From positions 31,664 to 95,663 of the forward strand of contig PHAN01000005.1 in assembly GCA_002841695.1 (NCBI GenBank): a stretch of DNA of 64,000 nucleotides, read 5' to 3'. Made by a program: the position numbers and the translations under genes. This document shows, piece after piece, positions 41,751 to 50,288 of this stretch (position 1 is the stretch's first letter; each line of letters begins with the position of its first letter). Origin of the DNA: Elusimicrobia bacterium HGW-Elusimicrobia-1 (GTDB taxonomy: Bacteria; Elusimicrobiota; Endomicrobiia; PHAN01). The notes beneath the pieces were generated by a model. It was not told the DNA's origin, ran no database searches, and saw nothing but the letters and a program-made list of their open reading frames with translations.

Positions 41751-42050
41751 TTATTTTTCCATCTTGAGCGCCGAGGCCTTGGGCGGACATTCTTTGGCGC
41801 ATATTCCGCAGCCCTTGCAATGGTCGTAGTCGATTCCGGCGACCTTTCCGTCTTTAAGAATTATCGCGGCGTCGGGACAATTTATCCAGCAGAACATACA
41901 CTGAATGCATCTTTTTTCGTCCCAGACCGGCTTTTCGGAACGCCACGAGCCCGTCTTAAACTTTGCGGCGGTGCCGGCTTCAAGAATGTCGCCTTCGGGC
42001 AAACTCTTCCACCCGGGCTTAGTTTCGGTTACCTTTTCGGCTTTGCTCAT
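41751..42050 (-). CDS. porD: Pyruvate:ferredoxin oxidoreductase, delta (ferredoxin-like) subunit
   Basis: A 99-aa subunit with two [4Fe-4S] motifs, CIQCMFCWINCP and CKGCGICAKECP, which carry electrons from the TPP site to external ferredoxin. The N-terminal 45 residues form the usual extension. It lies between porG (2 bp) and porA (17 bp). Confidence 0.96.
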   Translation of the reverse strand: MSKAEKVTETKPGWKSLPEGDILEAGTAAKFKTGSWRSEKPVWDEKRCIQCMFCWINCPDAAIILKDGKVAGIDYDHCKGCGICAKECPPKASALKMEK

Positions 42051-42052
42051 AA

Positions 42053-42628
42053 TTATTTCACCTCGTCGTAAGCTTTTTTTATGGATGCCATATTGCCCTC
42101 GATGACTTGCGGCTTGTGGCGGAATTTTTTGGTCAGTTTCTTGCGAGTGTCGTCAAGAATATCGTCAAGAGACAATCCTTCGATGATTTTAACGAGCGCG
42201 CCGAGCATCGGAGTGTTCGGGATTGGAAGGCCGATGGTATCGCGGGCAATCTTGGTGGCATTTATGACATGAACCTGCGAAGGTTTAAGACCCAATGTGG
42301 CGGCGACATCCTCTTTGGTTCGCTCGGTGTTGACTATTATTACGGCCTCAGCGCCCATGCCCGCAGTCACATCAATAGGCCCCATAAGAGTTTCGTCGAG
42401 CACGATGACGTATTTAGGATTGGTGATGGCGCTGTGAATCAGGATCGGATGATCGCTTATTCTGTTGAATGCCTGCACGGGAGCGCCCATTCTTTCGGGA
42501 CCGTACTCGGGAAACGCCTGAATATATTTTCCCGTCGATAAAACCGCTTCGCCGAAAAGAAGCGCGGCGGTCTTGGCCCCCTGTCCGCCGCGTCCGTGCC
42601 AACGGATTTCGATGATTTTTTCGCTCAT
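42053..42628 (-). CDS. porG: Pyruvate:ferredoxin oxidoreductase, gamma subunit
   Basis: A 191-aa subunit. IEIRWHGRGGQGAKTAA is the family N-terminus, followed by FPEYGPERMGAPVQAFNRI. It is the first of the four por genes. No clear promoter is seen in the 71 bp between it and recR; a shared transcript with dnaX-recR is possible. Confidence 0.95.
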   Translation of the reverse strand: MSEKIIEIRWHGRGGQGAKTAALLFGEAVLSTGKYIQAFPEYGPERMGAPVQAFNRISDHPILIHSAITNPKYVIVLDETLMGPIDVTAGMGAEAVIIVNTERTKEDVAATLGLKPSQVHVINATKIARDTIGLPIPNTPMLGALVKIIEGLSLDDILDDTRKKLTKKFRHKPQVIEGNMASIKKAYDEVK

Positions 42629-42699
42629 TTGCGTTTTCTCCTATAAATTAGCAATCAGAATTCGGCGGGGAGGGGGCGGGGGATTTTTTTTCTGTATCC

Positions 42700-43338
42700 T
42701 CACTGTTTAACCCCGTCCGCCACTTTTCCCTGATTGCTGCGCTTGTTTATATTCCTGCGGCCGTCGATGGCTCCGGATAATGTTATCTCGTCGGCATATT
42801 CCACATCGCCGCCGAACGGCAGTCCGTATGCCAGGCGGGTCACCGCGCCGCACACACCGTCGAGCGCGTCGGCTATCAGAAGCGCCGTGGCATCGCCCTT
42901 GACGTTGGGGTCGGTGGCTATTATGACCTCCGCAAACCTTTTCTTTTCAACGAGGGCTTTTAACTCGTTAAGCGGCAAATCGGCGGGATTGATGCCGTCG
43001 AGCGGCGACAGTAACGCTCCCATGGCAAAATAATATCCGTCATACTTGCCGGTGCGCTCTATGGCCTCCGCGTCGGCCGTATTGGCGACGACAAGAAGCT
43101 TTGAAGAATCGCGGGATGTGTCCGAACAAACGGCGCACGGCGAAGTTTCCGACACTGAACGGCATTCCGAGCATCTTACCAGATTTTTTACATCGGAAGC
43201 CGCCGAAGCGAAGCCGTCGATAAAATCGGGACCCTGCTTGATGAAAAAATAGACGATGCGCTCGGCCTGCCTCGGACCGATGCCGGGAATTTTTTCAAAC
43301 TCTTTGGCCAAACGATCTATCGCGCGGGGTTTTCTCAT
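42700..43338 (-). CDS. recR: Recombination mediator RecR
   Basis: Helps RecO load RecA at gapped DNA. A 212-aa protein with the helix-hairpin-helix (KIPGIGPRQAERIVYF), the zinc finger CSECRSVSETSPCAVC, and a Toprim domain (LLVVANTADAEAIERTG, IIATDPNVKGDATA). The C-terminal tail (RSNQGKVADGVKQ) is slightly longer than usual. It overlaps dnaX by 4 bp, the common dnaX-recR arrangement. Confidence 0.97.
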   Translation of the reverse strand: MRKPRAIDRLAKEFEKIPGIGPRQAERIVYFFIKQGPDFIDGFASAASDVKNLVRCSECRSVSETSPCAVCSDTSRDSSKLLVVANTADAEAIERTGKYDGYYFAMGALLSPLDGINPADLPLNELKALVEKKRFAEVIIATDPNVKGDATALLIADALDGVCGAVTRLAYGLPFGGDVEYADEITLSGAIDGRRNINKRSNQGKVADGVKQ

Positions 43339-45137
43339 TCGGTTTGAGCCGCCTTGGCGACTTTGCCGGGAAATATGTCGAGGATTTTCTTGAGCCCGTC
43401 GGGCGCGGATGCCGCGGGCGGCCGCGGCGGCGACACGGGACGTACCGCCTTTGAAACCGACGGCTTTAGCGGCTCCGGCGCGGCAAAAATCGACCCGCTG
43501 AAACCGGCGGATTCATCCTCATCGTCGGGCGGAGCCACAGTGTCGGATTCCGCTTCGTCGTCGCTATCGGACGAGTCGTCGCCGGACGACGGCGATAATG
43601 CCGCGCCGAGACCGGCGACGGCGACAACTTTCGTTTTGATAATCAGTTTCGCCCCGGTGATTTTTTCAAGAATGGCGGCGAGCAGGTCATTTTTTTTGGA
43701 AACCGCGGAGGCGTAGAAATCGGAGACGGCGGACAGTTCGGCCGCGCCTTCGGCGATGGCCGTCAGACGAACGTTGGCAAGACAAGCTCGCAGACGCTCT
43801 TCCGACGCCGGCAAAGATTCGCGCAAACGGCGCCAGATATCCGACAGACCGGCCTCGGACGCGGGTTTGACTTCCACCGAGGCGGCGGAAACAGGCGCGA
43901 CGGCGGAAGTTCCGGCGGCGGGACGAGAATCGGATGATTTTGATATTTTATCGTCGGACGTCGTCGGGCCGGACGACTTATCGACGACGCCGGAGATATC
44001 CGAGGCGGAAGGCGTTTCGGCGGAAACGGCATCGAGAATTTCCGAAGCCCCCACAAACGGCTGTGTCATTTTGACCAGATAAAGTTCCGTAAGAAATCTG
44101 GCGTCGTGTGTCCACCTCATCTCTTCTTTGGCTTTCAAAAGCAGCTTTGAAAATCTCAAGATTTTTTCCCGCGTGAAAGCCGGGGCGTGCTTTGAGGCGA
44201 GTTTTTCCGCCGTCGACCGCGCTTCCGTGGAAACTTCTTCGGCGCCTACCGCAAGAAGCAGCATTGAGCGCAGCGCGGAGAGCATTTCCGTCAAAAACGC
44301 GGAATAGTCGTGGCCGCCGGAAGCAAGTTCTGCCGCGCAACCGAGCGCGGCGCGGGCATCGCCGGCGGCGACGGCTTCAAGCGCCCCGTCGATTATCTCC
44401 GAAGGCAAAACGCCCAGAAGTTCTCTGACCGAGGCGGCCGTCACGTTGCGGTCTCCGTAAGCAATCGCCTGATCAAGAAGCGATTGCGCGTCGCGCATGG
44501 AGCCATCGGCGGCGCGGGCAATCGCCGGGAGCGCTTCGGGTTCAAAAGTTACGCTCTCGGCCGAAAGTATTTTCGTCAGCGCCGCGGCGATTTCCTCGAC
44601 GGAAATCATCTTGAAACGGTATTTCTGGCAGCGGGATGAAATCGTGGCGGGAATGCTCCGGGATTCCGTGGTGGCCAGTATAAAAATCGCGTGGGGAGGC
44701 GGCTCTTCGAGGGTTTTAAGGAGCGCGTTGAAAGCCGCGCCGGTAATCTGGTGAGCTTCGTCGATGATGAATATCTTATAGCGTCCCGAGACAGGCGCGA
44801 ATCTGACGTTTTCCCTCAAACTTCTTATCTCGTCGATACCGCGGTTTGATGCGCCGTCGATTTCCTGAACGTCGACAAAATTGCCCGTCGCTATTCCCTT
44901 ACAGGCGTCGCACACGCCGCATATTTCGGACGTAGGCCCCTTTTCGCAGTCGAGCGCCTTGGCCAGTATTCTGGCCATCGTCGTTTTGCCCACCCCGCGG
45001 GTGCCGGAAAAAAGATAAGCGTGGTGGATGCGGCCCGAGGATATGGCGTTTGAAATCGTAGAAACAATGTGACCCTGACCGACGACTTCGCCGAAGTTCA
45101 TCGGACGGTATTTGCGGGCTATCGCCTCGTACTTCAT
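43335..45137 (-). CDS. dnaX: DNA polymerase III subunits gamma/tau
   Basis: The clamp-loader ATPase (600 aa). Walker A is FSGTRGVGKTTMARILAKAL, four zinc cysteines occur at about 64-82, Walker B lies in FIIDEAHQ, and the sensor region is TTESRSIPATISSRCQ. Domain III extends to about residue 370. The rest is an Ala/Ser/Pro/Asp-rich tau-like tail. No clear frameshift signal for a gamma product is evident to me. Confidence 0.97.
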   Translation of the reverse strand: MKYEAIARKYRPMNFGEVVGQGHIVSTISNAISSGRIHHAYLFSGTRGVGKTTMARILAKALDCEKGPTSEICGVCDACKGIATGNFVDVQEIDGASNRGIDEIRSLRENVRFAPVSGRYKIFIIDEAHQITGAAFNALLKTLEEPPPHAIFILATTESRSIPATISSRCQKYRFKMISVEEIAAALTKILSAESVTFEPEALPAIARAADGSMRDAQSLLDQAIAYGDRNVTAASVRELLGVLPSEIIDGALEAVAAGDARAALGCAAELASGGHDYSAFLTEMLSALRSMLLLAVGAEEVSTEARSTAEKLASKHAPAFTREKILRFSKLLLKAKEEMRWTHDARFLTELYLVKMTQPFVGASEILDAVSAETPSASDISGVVDKSSGPTTSDDKISKSSDSRPAAGTSAVAPVSAASVEVKPASEAGLSDIWRRLRESLPASEERLRACLANVRLTAIAEGAAELSAVSDFYASAVSKKNDLLAAILEKITGAKLIIKTKVVAVAGLGAALSPSSGDDSSDSDDEAESDTVAPPDDEDESAGFSGSIFAAPEPLKPSVSKAVRPVSPPRPPAASAPDGLKKILDIFPGKVAKAAQTE

Positions 45138-45308
45138 AAGGATATGTTTCCGGTGGGTGCGGGATTTTTACGTGTCGGATACTACGAACGTATATTACAT
45201 AATTATGACGGAAAAAATCAAACGCCGCCGCCCTTCTCCGACGGTACCAGCACCGGAGCGCCGCCGGACGTTTCCCGCAAAAAACTTTTTTTTGTAAAAT
45301 GATTGCCG

Positions 45309-46721
45309 ATGAAACCGCAAAACATTAAATTCGGGACAGACGGATGGCGCGCCGTAATAGCCGAAGAATTTACCTTCGAGAACGTCGCGCGAGTCGCCGA
45401 CGGCCTGGCCGCGCACATAAAATCCCGACGGGGATTGAGAGAACACCCCGTGGCAATCGGCTACGACAGAAGATTCCTCTCGAAAGATTTCGCCGAGGCG
45501 GCCGCCTCTACCCTGGCCGGAAACTCCATTCCCGTCATACTTTCCGAGGCGGCGGTCACCACCCCATGCCTTGCCTACGCCGCGGCAACCCGAAAGGTCT
45601 CATTCGGCGTCATGATAACGGCCAGCCATAATCCGCCGCACTACAACGGGATCAAATTCAAGACACCCGAAGGCGCGTCGTGCCCCAAAGCCGTAACCGA
45701 CGAGATAGAAAAATTGATTCCGTCTTTGCCCCGTGGTTTCCAAACACCGCGAACATCCCTGCCCGCCGCAGATTTCATTTCGCCCTACGTCGCAAAACTG
45801 CGCGGGCTGTTCGCGCACGGCAAAAACGCTCCGTCCGGTATGCGGTTGGCCTATAACCCGATGCACGGTCCCGGAGCCGGACTGCTTGCGGCCGCGCTGC
45901 CGCACGCCGAGGTCATAGAAATAAATCAGAATCACGATCCCATGTTCGGCGGGATCAATCCGGAACCTATAGAGAAAAACCTGAAAGATTTCGCGCGGTT
46001 TACCTCGGAAAATAAGTGCTCGGCCGGCTTTGCCGTAGACGGCGACGGCGACCGCATAGGCATTATAGACGATACGGGCAGATACCTCAGCCCGCACATG
46101 GTATTCCCGATTTTTCTGGAACATCTGCTCAAAAACCCAAAAACGCGCGGATGCGCCGTGCAGGGCTTCGCCCTGGGATATCTGAGCAGACGAGTGGCCC
46201 GCGCCTACGGAGTAAAAATAATCGACGCTCCCGTAGGATTTAAGTACGTGGCCGACGAACTCATAAAAGGCGGATGCATAATAGGCGCCGAAGAGTCCGG
46301 CGGCATCGGTTTCGGCCGCGAAATAGGCCATATCCCCGAGCGAGACGGCCTTGCGGCGTCCATCTTCGCCGCGTCGGTAATATCCGCAGCGGGCAAAAAA
46401 CTATCAGAACTGGCCGACGACATTACGGCCAAATACGGACGCTCCCATTACGAGCGGCTCGACATGCGCCTGAAACGCCCGGTAGAGCCCAAAACCGTCT
46501 ACGCAAGGATGGAATCCGTCTGGAGAAAGTCCAAAAACATAGAGCGCATAGACCGCCTCGACGGAGTAAAACTGATATTTTCCGACGAGTCGTGGATTCT
46601 GGTGCGCGCGTCCGGAACAGAGCCGGTCGTAAGAATTTATTCCGAAACGCCCGACGAGCCCCTCACAAAAAAACTCATCGAACAAGCCCGCCGCATAGTA
46701 GCCGACGAAGTCGGTTCGTGA
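45309..46721 (+). CDS. Phosphoglucomutase / phosphomannomutase family enzyme
   Basis: A 470-aa alpha-D-phosphohexomutase. The start MKPQNIKFGTDGWRAVIAEE is at 45309 (a TTG two codons earlier is possible); no good ribosome site is seen. The phosphoserine loop is ITASHNPPHYNGIKFK, the metal loop DGDGDRIGIID, and the sugar-binding loop GAEESGGIGFG; the phosphate loop is VRASGTEPVVRIY. It is likely to interconvert hexose 1- and 6-phosphates. It is transcribed away from dnaX. Confidence 0.93.
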   Translation: MKPQNIKFGTDGWRAVIAEEFTFENVARVADGLAAHIKSRRGLREHPVAIGYDRRFLSKDFAEAAASTLAGNSIPVILSEAAVTTPCLAYAAATRKVSFGVMITASHNPPHYNGIKFKTPEGASCPKAVTDEIEKLIPSLPRGFQTPRTSLPAADFISPYVAKLRGLFAHGKNAPSGMRLAYNPMHGPGAGLLAAALPHAEVIEINQNHDPMFGGINPEPIEKNLKDFARFTSENKCSAGFAVDGDGDRIGIIDDTGRYLSPHMVFPIFLEHLLKNPKTRGCAVQGFALGYLSRRVARAYGVKIIDAPVGFKYVADELIKGGCIIGAEESGGIGFGREIGHIPERDGLAASIFAASVISAAGKKLSELADDITAKYGRSHYERLDMRLKRPVEPKTVYARMESVWRKSKNIERIDRLDGVKLIFSDESWILVRASGTEPVVRIYSETPDEPLTKKLIEQARRIVADEVGS

Positions 46722-46746
46722 TTATTTTCACACCTTAAAAAAAACC

Positions 46747-46776
46747 TTGAATAACCCCGTATTTTTGTGCTATAAA
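46747..46776 (+). promoter_or_regulatory. Promoter candidate for the GAF/PAS gene
   Basis: TTGAAT (46747-46752), an 18-nt spacer and TATAAA (46771-46776), about 58 nt upstream of the proposed start. Confidence 0.5.
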
Positions 46777-46833
46777 TAGCTGTTCCCACAGCGGGTGTCC
46801 GTAACCCTCTGCGCGGGGAGGAGCAGGGCTAAG

Positions 46834-48429
46834 GTGAAAGACACAAAAGCGCGCCGAAACCGCAAATACACCGATAAACTTTCTGACGGTAAAAAATCGT
46901 CGGTCGCCAAAATAGCCCGCGATTCGCTGGCCGTTGAGACGCTCGGAGAACTCGCCGTCTATTCGGCGGCGCTGCCTTATCAGAGTTTTGTGGCGGTCAC
47001 TCTGGCAAAAATAATGACCCTCATGGGCGCGGCGACCGGCAGTGTTTTCAAGTACGACCCGCAGTCGGGCTCCACTTCGATTGTCCTTTGGCACGGTATG
47101 GAATCCGAAGACGTGGAATCATTTGCAAGACAAAGCGTCTCCGAGAATGTGCCCGGCCTCGCCGCCAACTGTATTACTCAAAGGTCTCCGATTCTAATCA
47201 CCCAACCGCTTGCCGATTCCCGTCTGGCAACACCGTATTTCCGCAAAACAATAGAAAAATACCGACTCACAAGCGCCATAGCCCTGCCTATCATCAAAGA
47301 ATCCAGAGTGTTCGGGGCGATGGTGCTTTTTACGTCGGGCGAGGATATTTTCAGCGAGGACGACGTGGCTTTCCTGATGGCTGTTTCGCTGCCGGTAGTG
47401 TCGGCCTTTGAAGCGCATGAACATGTGACTGAAATCAATCACGAACGCGCGAAACTCTGGGGGATACTGGAATCGCTCTCGATAGGTATTTTATTTTTGG
47501 ATCAAAATGGCAATGTGACGAATTTCAACAGGACGGCTCTTGCGCTTGTAAGTATGGAACAAGGCATGCTGATAGACAAATCCGTGGAGCAAACTATTTT
47601 TCCGCATCTTCTCAACGCAAAAAACGGATCCGCTTACTTAAGGTTCGCCGACGTGCCGTACGATGTGACGGAAGAGGTTACTTACATAGCGCCGAACTAC
47701 AAAAGCATAACTGCGCATCCGCCGGCGAGGTGGAACGCCAAGTTTGCCAGAATCGAGGACGGCGGAAGCGTGTTCATTTTCTCGGATGCGTGCACGGAGA
47801 GAAAATTCTTCGCCTCTCAGGCGGCGCTTGCCGAAGCGGCCGTAAAGTACGTGCGGCAACCCGTAAGAAATATGATGGAATCAATGAGCGTGGTAGCGGT
47901 GGCGGGAGAATTAAACTCCCGTCAGAACGAACACCTGATTAAAGCTCAGAAACTGGCGGAAAAAATGTGGCACAACCTGAGATTGGTCGAAAAAAGCGTG
48001 GAGTACGCGACGGGAAGGATAAAACCGGCCAGGGAGGCCCTGAATATTTCGGATATTCTCAACAAAGCGCATACGCGGCGGGCGGATGAAGCCGACGCTA
48101 AAGGTCTGTCGATAGAGACCACATCGGCCGACGGCGGTGTTCTCTACGGGGATTCGGTGATGATAACCGAAACCATCGACGTGGTTCTCTCGGAGGTTAT
48201 AGATTCGACCCGCGCAGGCACTTCCCTGCGGCTGACGGCCGAAACTGTCGGAGGCAACCTCAAAGTCGAGGTACTTTCCGACAATTCCATGCCGGCTAAA
48301 ATTTCAAACCCGCTGGCAATGCAGTACCTAAGGAGTTTTTTCGATTACATAAAGGGCGACATCGACTTCAACCCGCAAGCGGACACCGGCAGGATGAAAC
48401 CGGTGGTATCCTTTGTAATTCCGATGTAA
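46834..48429 (+). CDS. GAF-PAS sensor-like protein with degenerate kinase region
   Basis: A protein of about 531 aa. A GAF domain spans roughly residues 40-200 (VTLAKIMTLMGAATGSVF to FSEDDVAFLMAV), then a short PAS-like segment (GILFLDQNGNVTNFNRTAL). A helical pair follows where a histidine kinase would have its phosphoacceptor: AALAEAAVKYVRQPVRNMME, with Arg in place of the expected His. The C-terminal part resembles a HATPase fold but lacks clear N and G boxes. It is thus probably a sensor without kinase activity. I propose the GTG at 46834, downstream of GGAGGAG; no ATG lies near. Regulation of a partner protein is an inference. Confidence 0.7.
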   Translation: MKDTKARRNRKYTDKLSDGKKSSVAKIARDSLAVETLGELAVYSAALPYQSFVAVTLAKIMTLMGAATGSVFKYDPQSGSTSIVLWHGMESEDVESFARQSVSENVPGLAANCITQRSPILITQPLADSRLATPYFRKTIEKYRLTSAIALPIIKESRVFGAMVLFTSGEDIFSEDDVAFLMAVSLPVVSAFEAHEHVTEINHERAKLWGILESLSIGILFLDQNGNVTNFNRTALALVSMEQGMLIDKSVEQTIFPHLLNAKNGSAYLRFADVPYDVTEEVTYIAPNYKSITAHPPARWNAKFARIEDGGSVFIFSDACTERKFFASQAALAEAAVKYVRQPVRNMMESMSVVAVAGELNSRQNEHLIKAQKLAEKMWHNLRLVEKSVEYATGRIKPAREALNISDILNKAHTRRADEADAKGLSIETTSADGGVLYGDSVMITETIDVVLSEVIDSTRAGTSLRLTAETVGGNLKVEVLSDNSMPAKISNPLAMQYLRSFFDYIKGDIDFNPQADTGRMKPVVSFVIPM

Positions 48430-48487
48430 AAAACATCGGTCGATCGAGGGTGGATGCGGCGGTGATTTTATCGAAAAAAACGGCGGC

Positions 48488-48583
48488 TTATTTTTTCTTG
48501 CGGGCCGCTTTTTTTCTGTCTATGCGGCGTTTGCGACGAAGTTTGAATGTGTGGCGCTTTACGGTTCTTTTGCTTTTGCTCAT
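48488..48583 (-). CDS. 31-residue highly basic protein, possibly ribosome-associated
   Basis: Encodes MSKSKRTVKRHTFKLRRKRR and then IDRKKAARKKK. The ATG at 48583 has AGGAGG 7 nt upstream, which separates it from a meaningless longer frame. The composition, with more than half Lys or Arg, resembles small ribosomal proteins such as bTHX or the COX24/AURKAIP1-like bS22 group, but I cannot match it to one. It stands alone between two other transcription units. Confidence 0.65.
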   Translation of the reverse strand: MSKSKRTVKRHTFKLRRKRRIDRKKAARKKK

Positions 48584-48773
48584 TGTGGCCTCCTGATATT
48601 GCGGCCGAATGGCCGCTGATTCCATAATACCGCTATTTACTGTCTTACATTTCAAAACCGGCGGGATAACGTCGGCGGTGGCAAATATACAAACGGAATT
48701 GCCCAAACTCAACGGGCAGGAGCATCCCTCCGCCACGCTCTTGCTTTGGATGCCGACGGGGTTTGTGCCGGCG

Positions 48774-49163
48774 TTAGCTGGCGCGGCGCTTAAAATTTTT
48801 TAAATACTCCTTAATCCTATCCCTGTCTTCGTTTTCTTTCTCGCCCTTGAAATATATCTCAATAAAATCTACCTTGCAATTTTCACAATGAAAAGCATAA
48901 ACAACCCGTATTCCGCTTTTTGAACCCCGTCCTTTCAACGCCTTGCAAGCGAATTTTTTAATTTTACAAATTTGTATTTTCCCCGTGCAAAACCCCTGAA
49001 TCGGGAAAATACTCAAATTATTTACTTTTTTAATGTGGAAAAACTCAATCGCCGCAACTTTTGCTAACTCCAAATCGTCCTCAAGCGATTTGAATTTTTT
49101 GAGTAACCTTTTGAAATCTTTTTGGAATTCCGGCGTTTCGCCATAGTTAGTATTGCTCGTCAT
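48774..49163 (-). CDS. RelE-like toxin partnered with a Panacea antitoxin
   Basis: A 129-aa protein with a RelE/ParE-type pattern: FQKDFKRLLKKFKSLEDDLE at the start, GRGSKSGIRVVYAFH in the core, and VDFIEIYFKGEKENEDRDRI at the end. RelE toxins cut mRNA in the ribosome; the catalytic residues of this branch are not certain to me. It overlaps the preceding gene by 17 bp, as many toxin genes overlap their antitoxin. AT-rich base use sets it apart from the surrounding chromosome. Confidence 0.8.
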   Translation of the reverse strand: MTSNTNYGETPEFQKDFKRLLKKFKSLEDDLELAKVAAIEFFHIKKVNNLSIFPIQGFCTGKIQICKIKKFACKALKGRGSKSGIRVVYAFHCENCKVDFIEIYFKGEKENEDRDRIKEYLKNFKRRAS

Positions 49164-49926
49164 AGTTTCTCACGGAAGTTTTAGGGGTTCGGTAGAACAC
49201 AGCCTCGTAATCAAGCGTCTGATTTTCTTTTGCGACGAGCCAAGGAGTATCCTCGTGAGAGTATTCGCTTAATTCCGTGGCGTTTTTATCGCCCAATCTG
49301 GCTATTACTTCATCAATATGGTGCAATTCGCGTGCGTCTTTTAATTTCGTTAAGTCGGGTTCGCGGAGCGGCAAATATTTTCTTTGTGGGTAATTAAAAT
49401 ATTTTCCCTCTACTCTGACGATCTCGCCATTCTTAATCATATCATCAACAATGGCCTTAAATTCAACTGGTGTTGGTCCATAATGGTTTTTGATATAAGT
49501 GGCACCGATAAGCTGTTCCTCAAATTTTTCGTAAAAGTCAAAATCAATAAAATAAAGCAGCTTATAAACTACCGCCTCGCCGACATTCGGCTTGCCACCG
49601 ACTCTTGATAAAATATAAAGTAAAACTTCCTTAAATTTTTCTAGATTTTTCTGTGGAACGCTTATCCTCGTTTCTTGTTTTTCTTCTTTTATCTTTTTCG
49701 CAATTTTTTTGATTTTCACCATAACAGAGGGAACCTCCCCCTTAATAAAATCATTAAAATCAATGCCAAAAGCATCCGCCAGCTTTTTTGCCTCGGGAAT
49801 AGTTAAATCGCGCTCACCCTGTTCTATTTGAACATAAGTAGGGCGCGAAACCCCAATCTTTGACGCTAAAAATTCTTGCGCTAGGTTATGTTTTTTGCGT
49901 TGTTCTAAAATAAATTTACCAATCAT
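49147..49926 (-). CDS. XRE-type regulator with Panacea (DUF4065) domain, probable antitoxin
   Basis: A 259-aa protein: an XRE helix-turn-helix at about residues 5-60 (EFLASKIGVSRPTYVQIEQGERDLTI), a basic linker, and a Panacea/SocA domain at about 100-230 (VVYKLLYFIDFDFYEKFEEQ, IGATYIKNHYGPTPVEF). Panacea proteins act as antitoxins for many unrelated toxins. The gene lies upstream of the RelE-like toxin and downstream of a consensus promoter with a palindromic operator, so it probably represses its own operon. Confidence 0.88.
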   Translation of the reverse strand: MIGKFILEQRKKHNLAQEFLASKIGVSRPTYVQIEQGERDLTIPEAKKLADAFGIDFNDFIKGEVPSVMVKIKKIAKKIKEEKQETRISVPQKNLEKFKEVLLYILSRVGGKPNVGEAVVYKLLYFIDFDFYEKFEEQLIGATYIKNHYGPTPVEFKAIVDDMIKNGEIVRVEGKYFNYPQRKYLPLREPDLTKLKDARELHHIDEVIARLGDKNATELSEYSHEDTPWLVAKENQTLDYEAVFYRTPKTSVRNYDEQY

Positions 49927-49937
49927 ATTACTATACC

Positions 49938-50141
49938 CTATCCCTGTTTTTTTCTGTTGGCGTGTACTCTTTGATGTTTTCCCTTTGGTATTACTCTAAT
50001 ATTTTTCTTTGCAGTTTTTCCGCCCGCTGCAACTGGTTTAACATGGTAAGCACCCTTGCCTTTTGGCGCTTTGCCAGACCGATACCCTTTTTATCTCAAT
50101 ACTTTTTTAAGTTTTGTTTGCGAACGTTCTCTTTTGGTCAT
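49938..50141 (-). pseudogene. Small basic gene interrupted by an in-frame stop
   Basis: From the ATG at 50141 the frame reads MTKRERSQTKLKKVLR, a TAA stop, then continues open in the same frame for 50 residues (KGYRSGKAPKGKGAYHVKPV onward, ending ANRKKQG). The composition is the same on both sides of the stop, so a 67-codon gene has probably gained one nonsense mutation. Readthrough or two separate peptides cannot be excluded. It is the first frame of the toxin-antitoxin transcript, 11 bp before the antitoxin start. Confidence 0.5.
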
Positions 50142-50167
50142 ATTATTGTAAATTAACCGTGTTGATT

Positions 50168-50180
50168 ATTACGACGTAAT
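50168..50180. promoter_or_regulatory. Palindromic operator candidate ATTACGACGTAAT
   Basis: A perfect 6-bp inverted repeat around one central base, just downstream of the -10 box at the expected start of transcription. Probable binding site of the XRE-Panacea protein. The rest of 49927-50288 holds only the interrupted small gene and the promoter. Confidence 0.6.
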
Positions 50181-50183
50181 CCT

Positions 50184-50212
50184 ATTATAGTAAATGTAAA
50201 ATTATTTGTCAA
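50184..50212 (-). promoter_or_regulatory. Perfect consensus sigma-70 promoter of the toxin-antitoxin operon
   Basis: TTGACA complement at 50207-50212, spacer exactly 17 nt, TATAAT at 50184-50189, minus strand. Confidence 0.9.
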
Positions 50213-50288
50213 CACTTAGTAAAAAAGTTATACACGGGCAACCTTGCGTCGTCGGCGCAATAATACAACATTTGATTCTCGACTGATT

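Noticed and set aside
46795..46834. GTG start at 46795 for the GAF/PAS gene
   Set aside because: It lies upstream of the GGAGGAG ribosome site, which points to the GTG at 46834.
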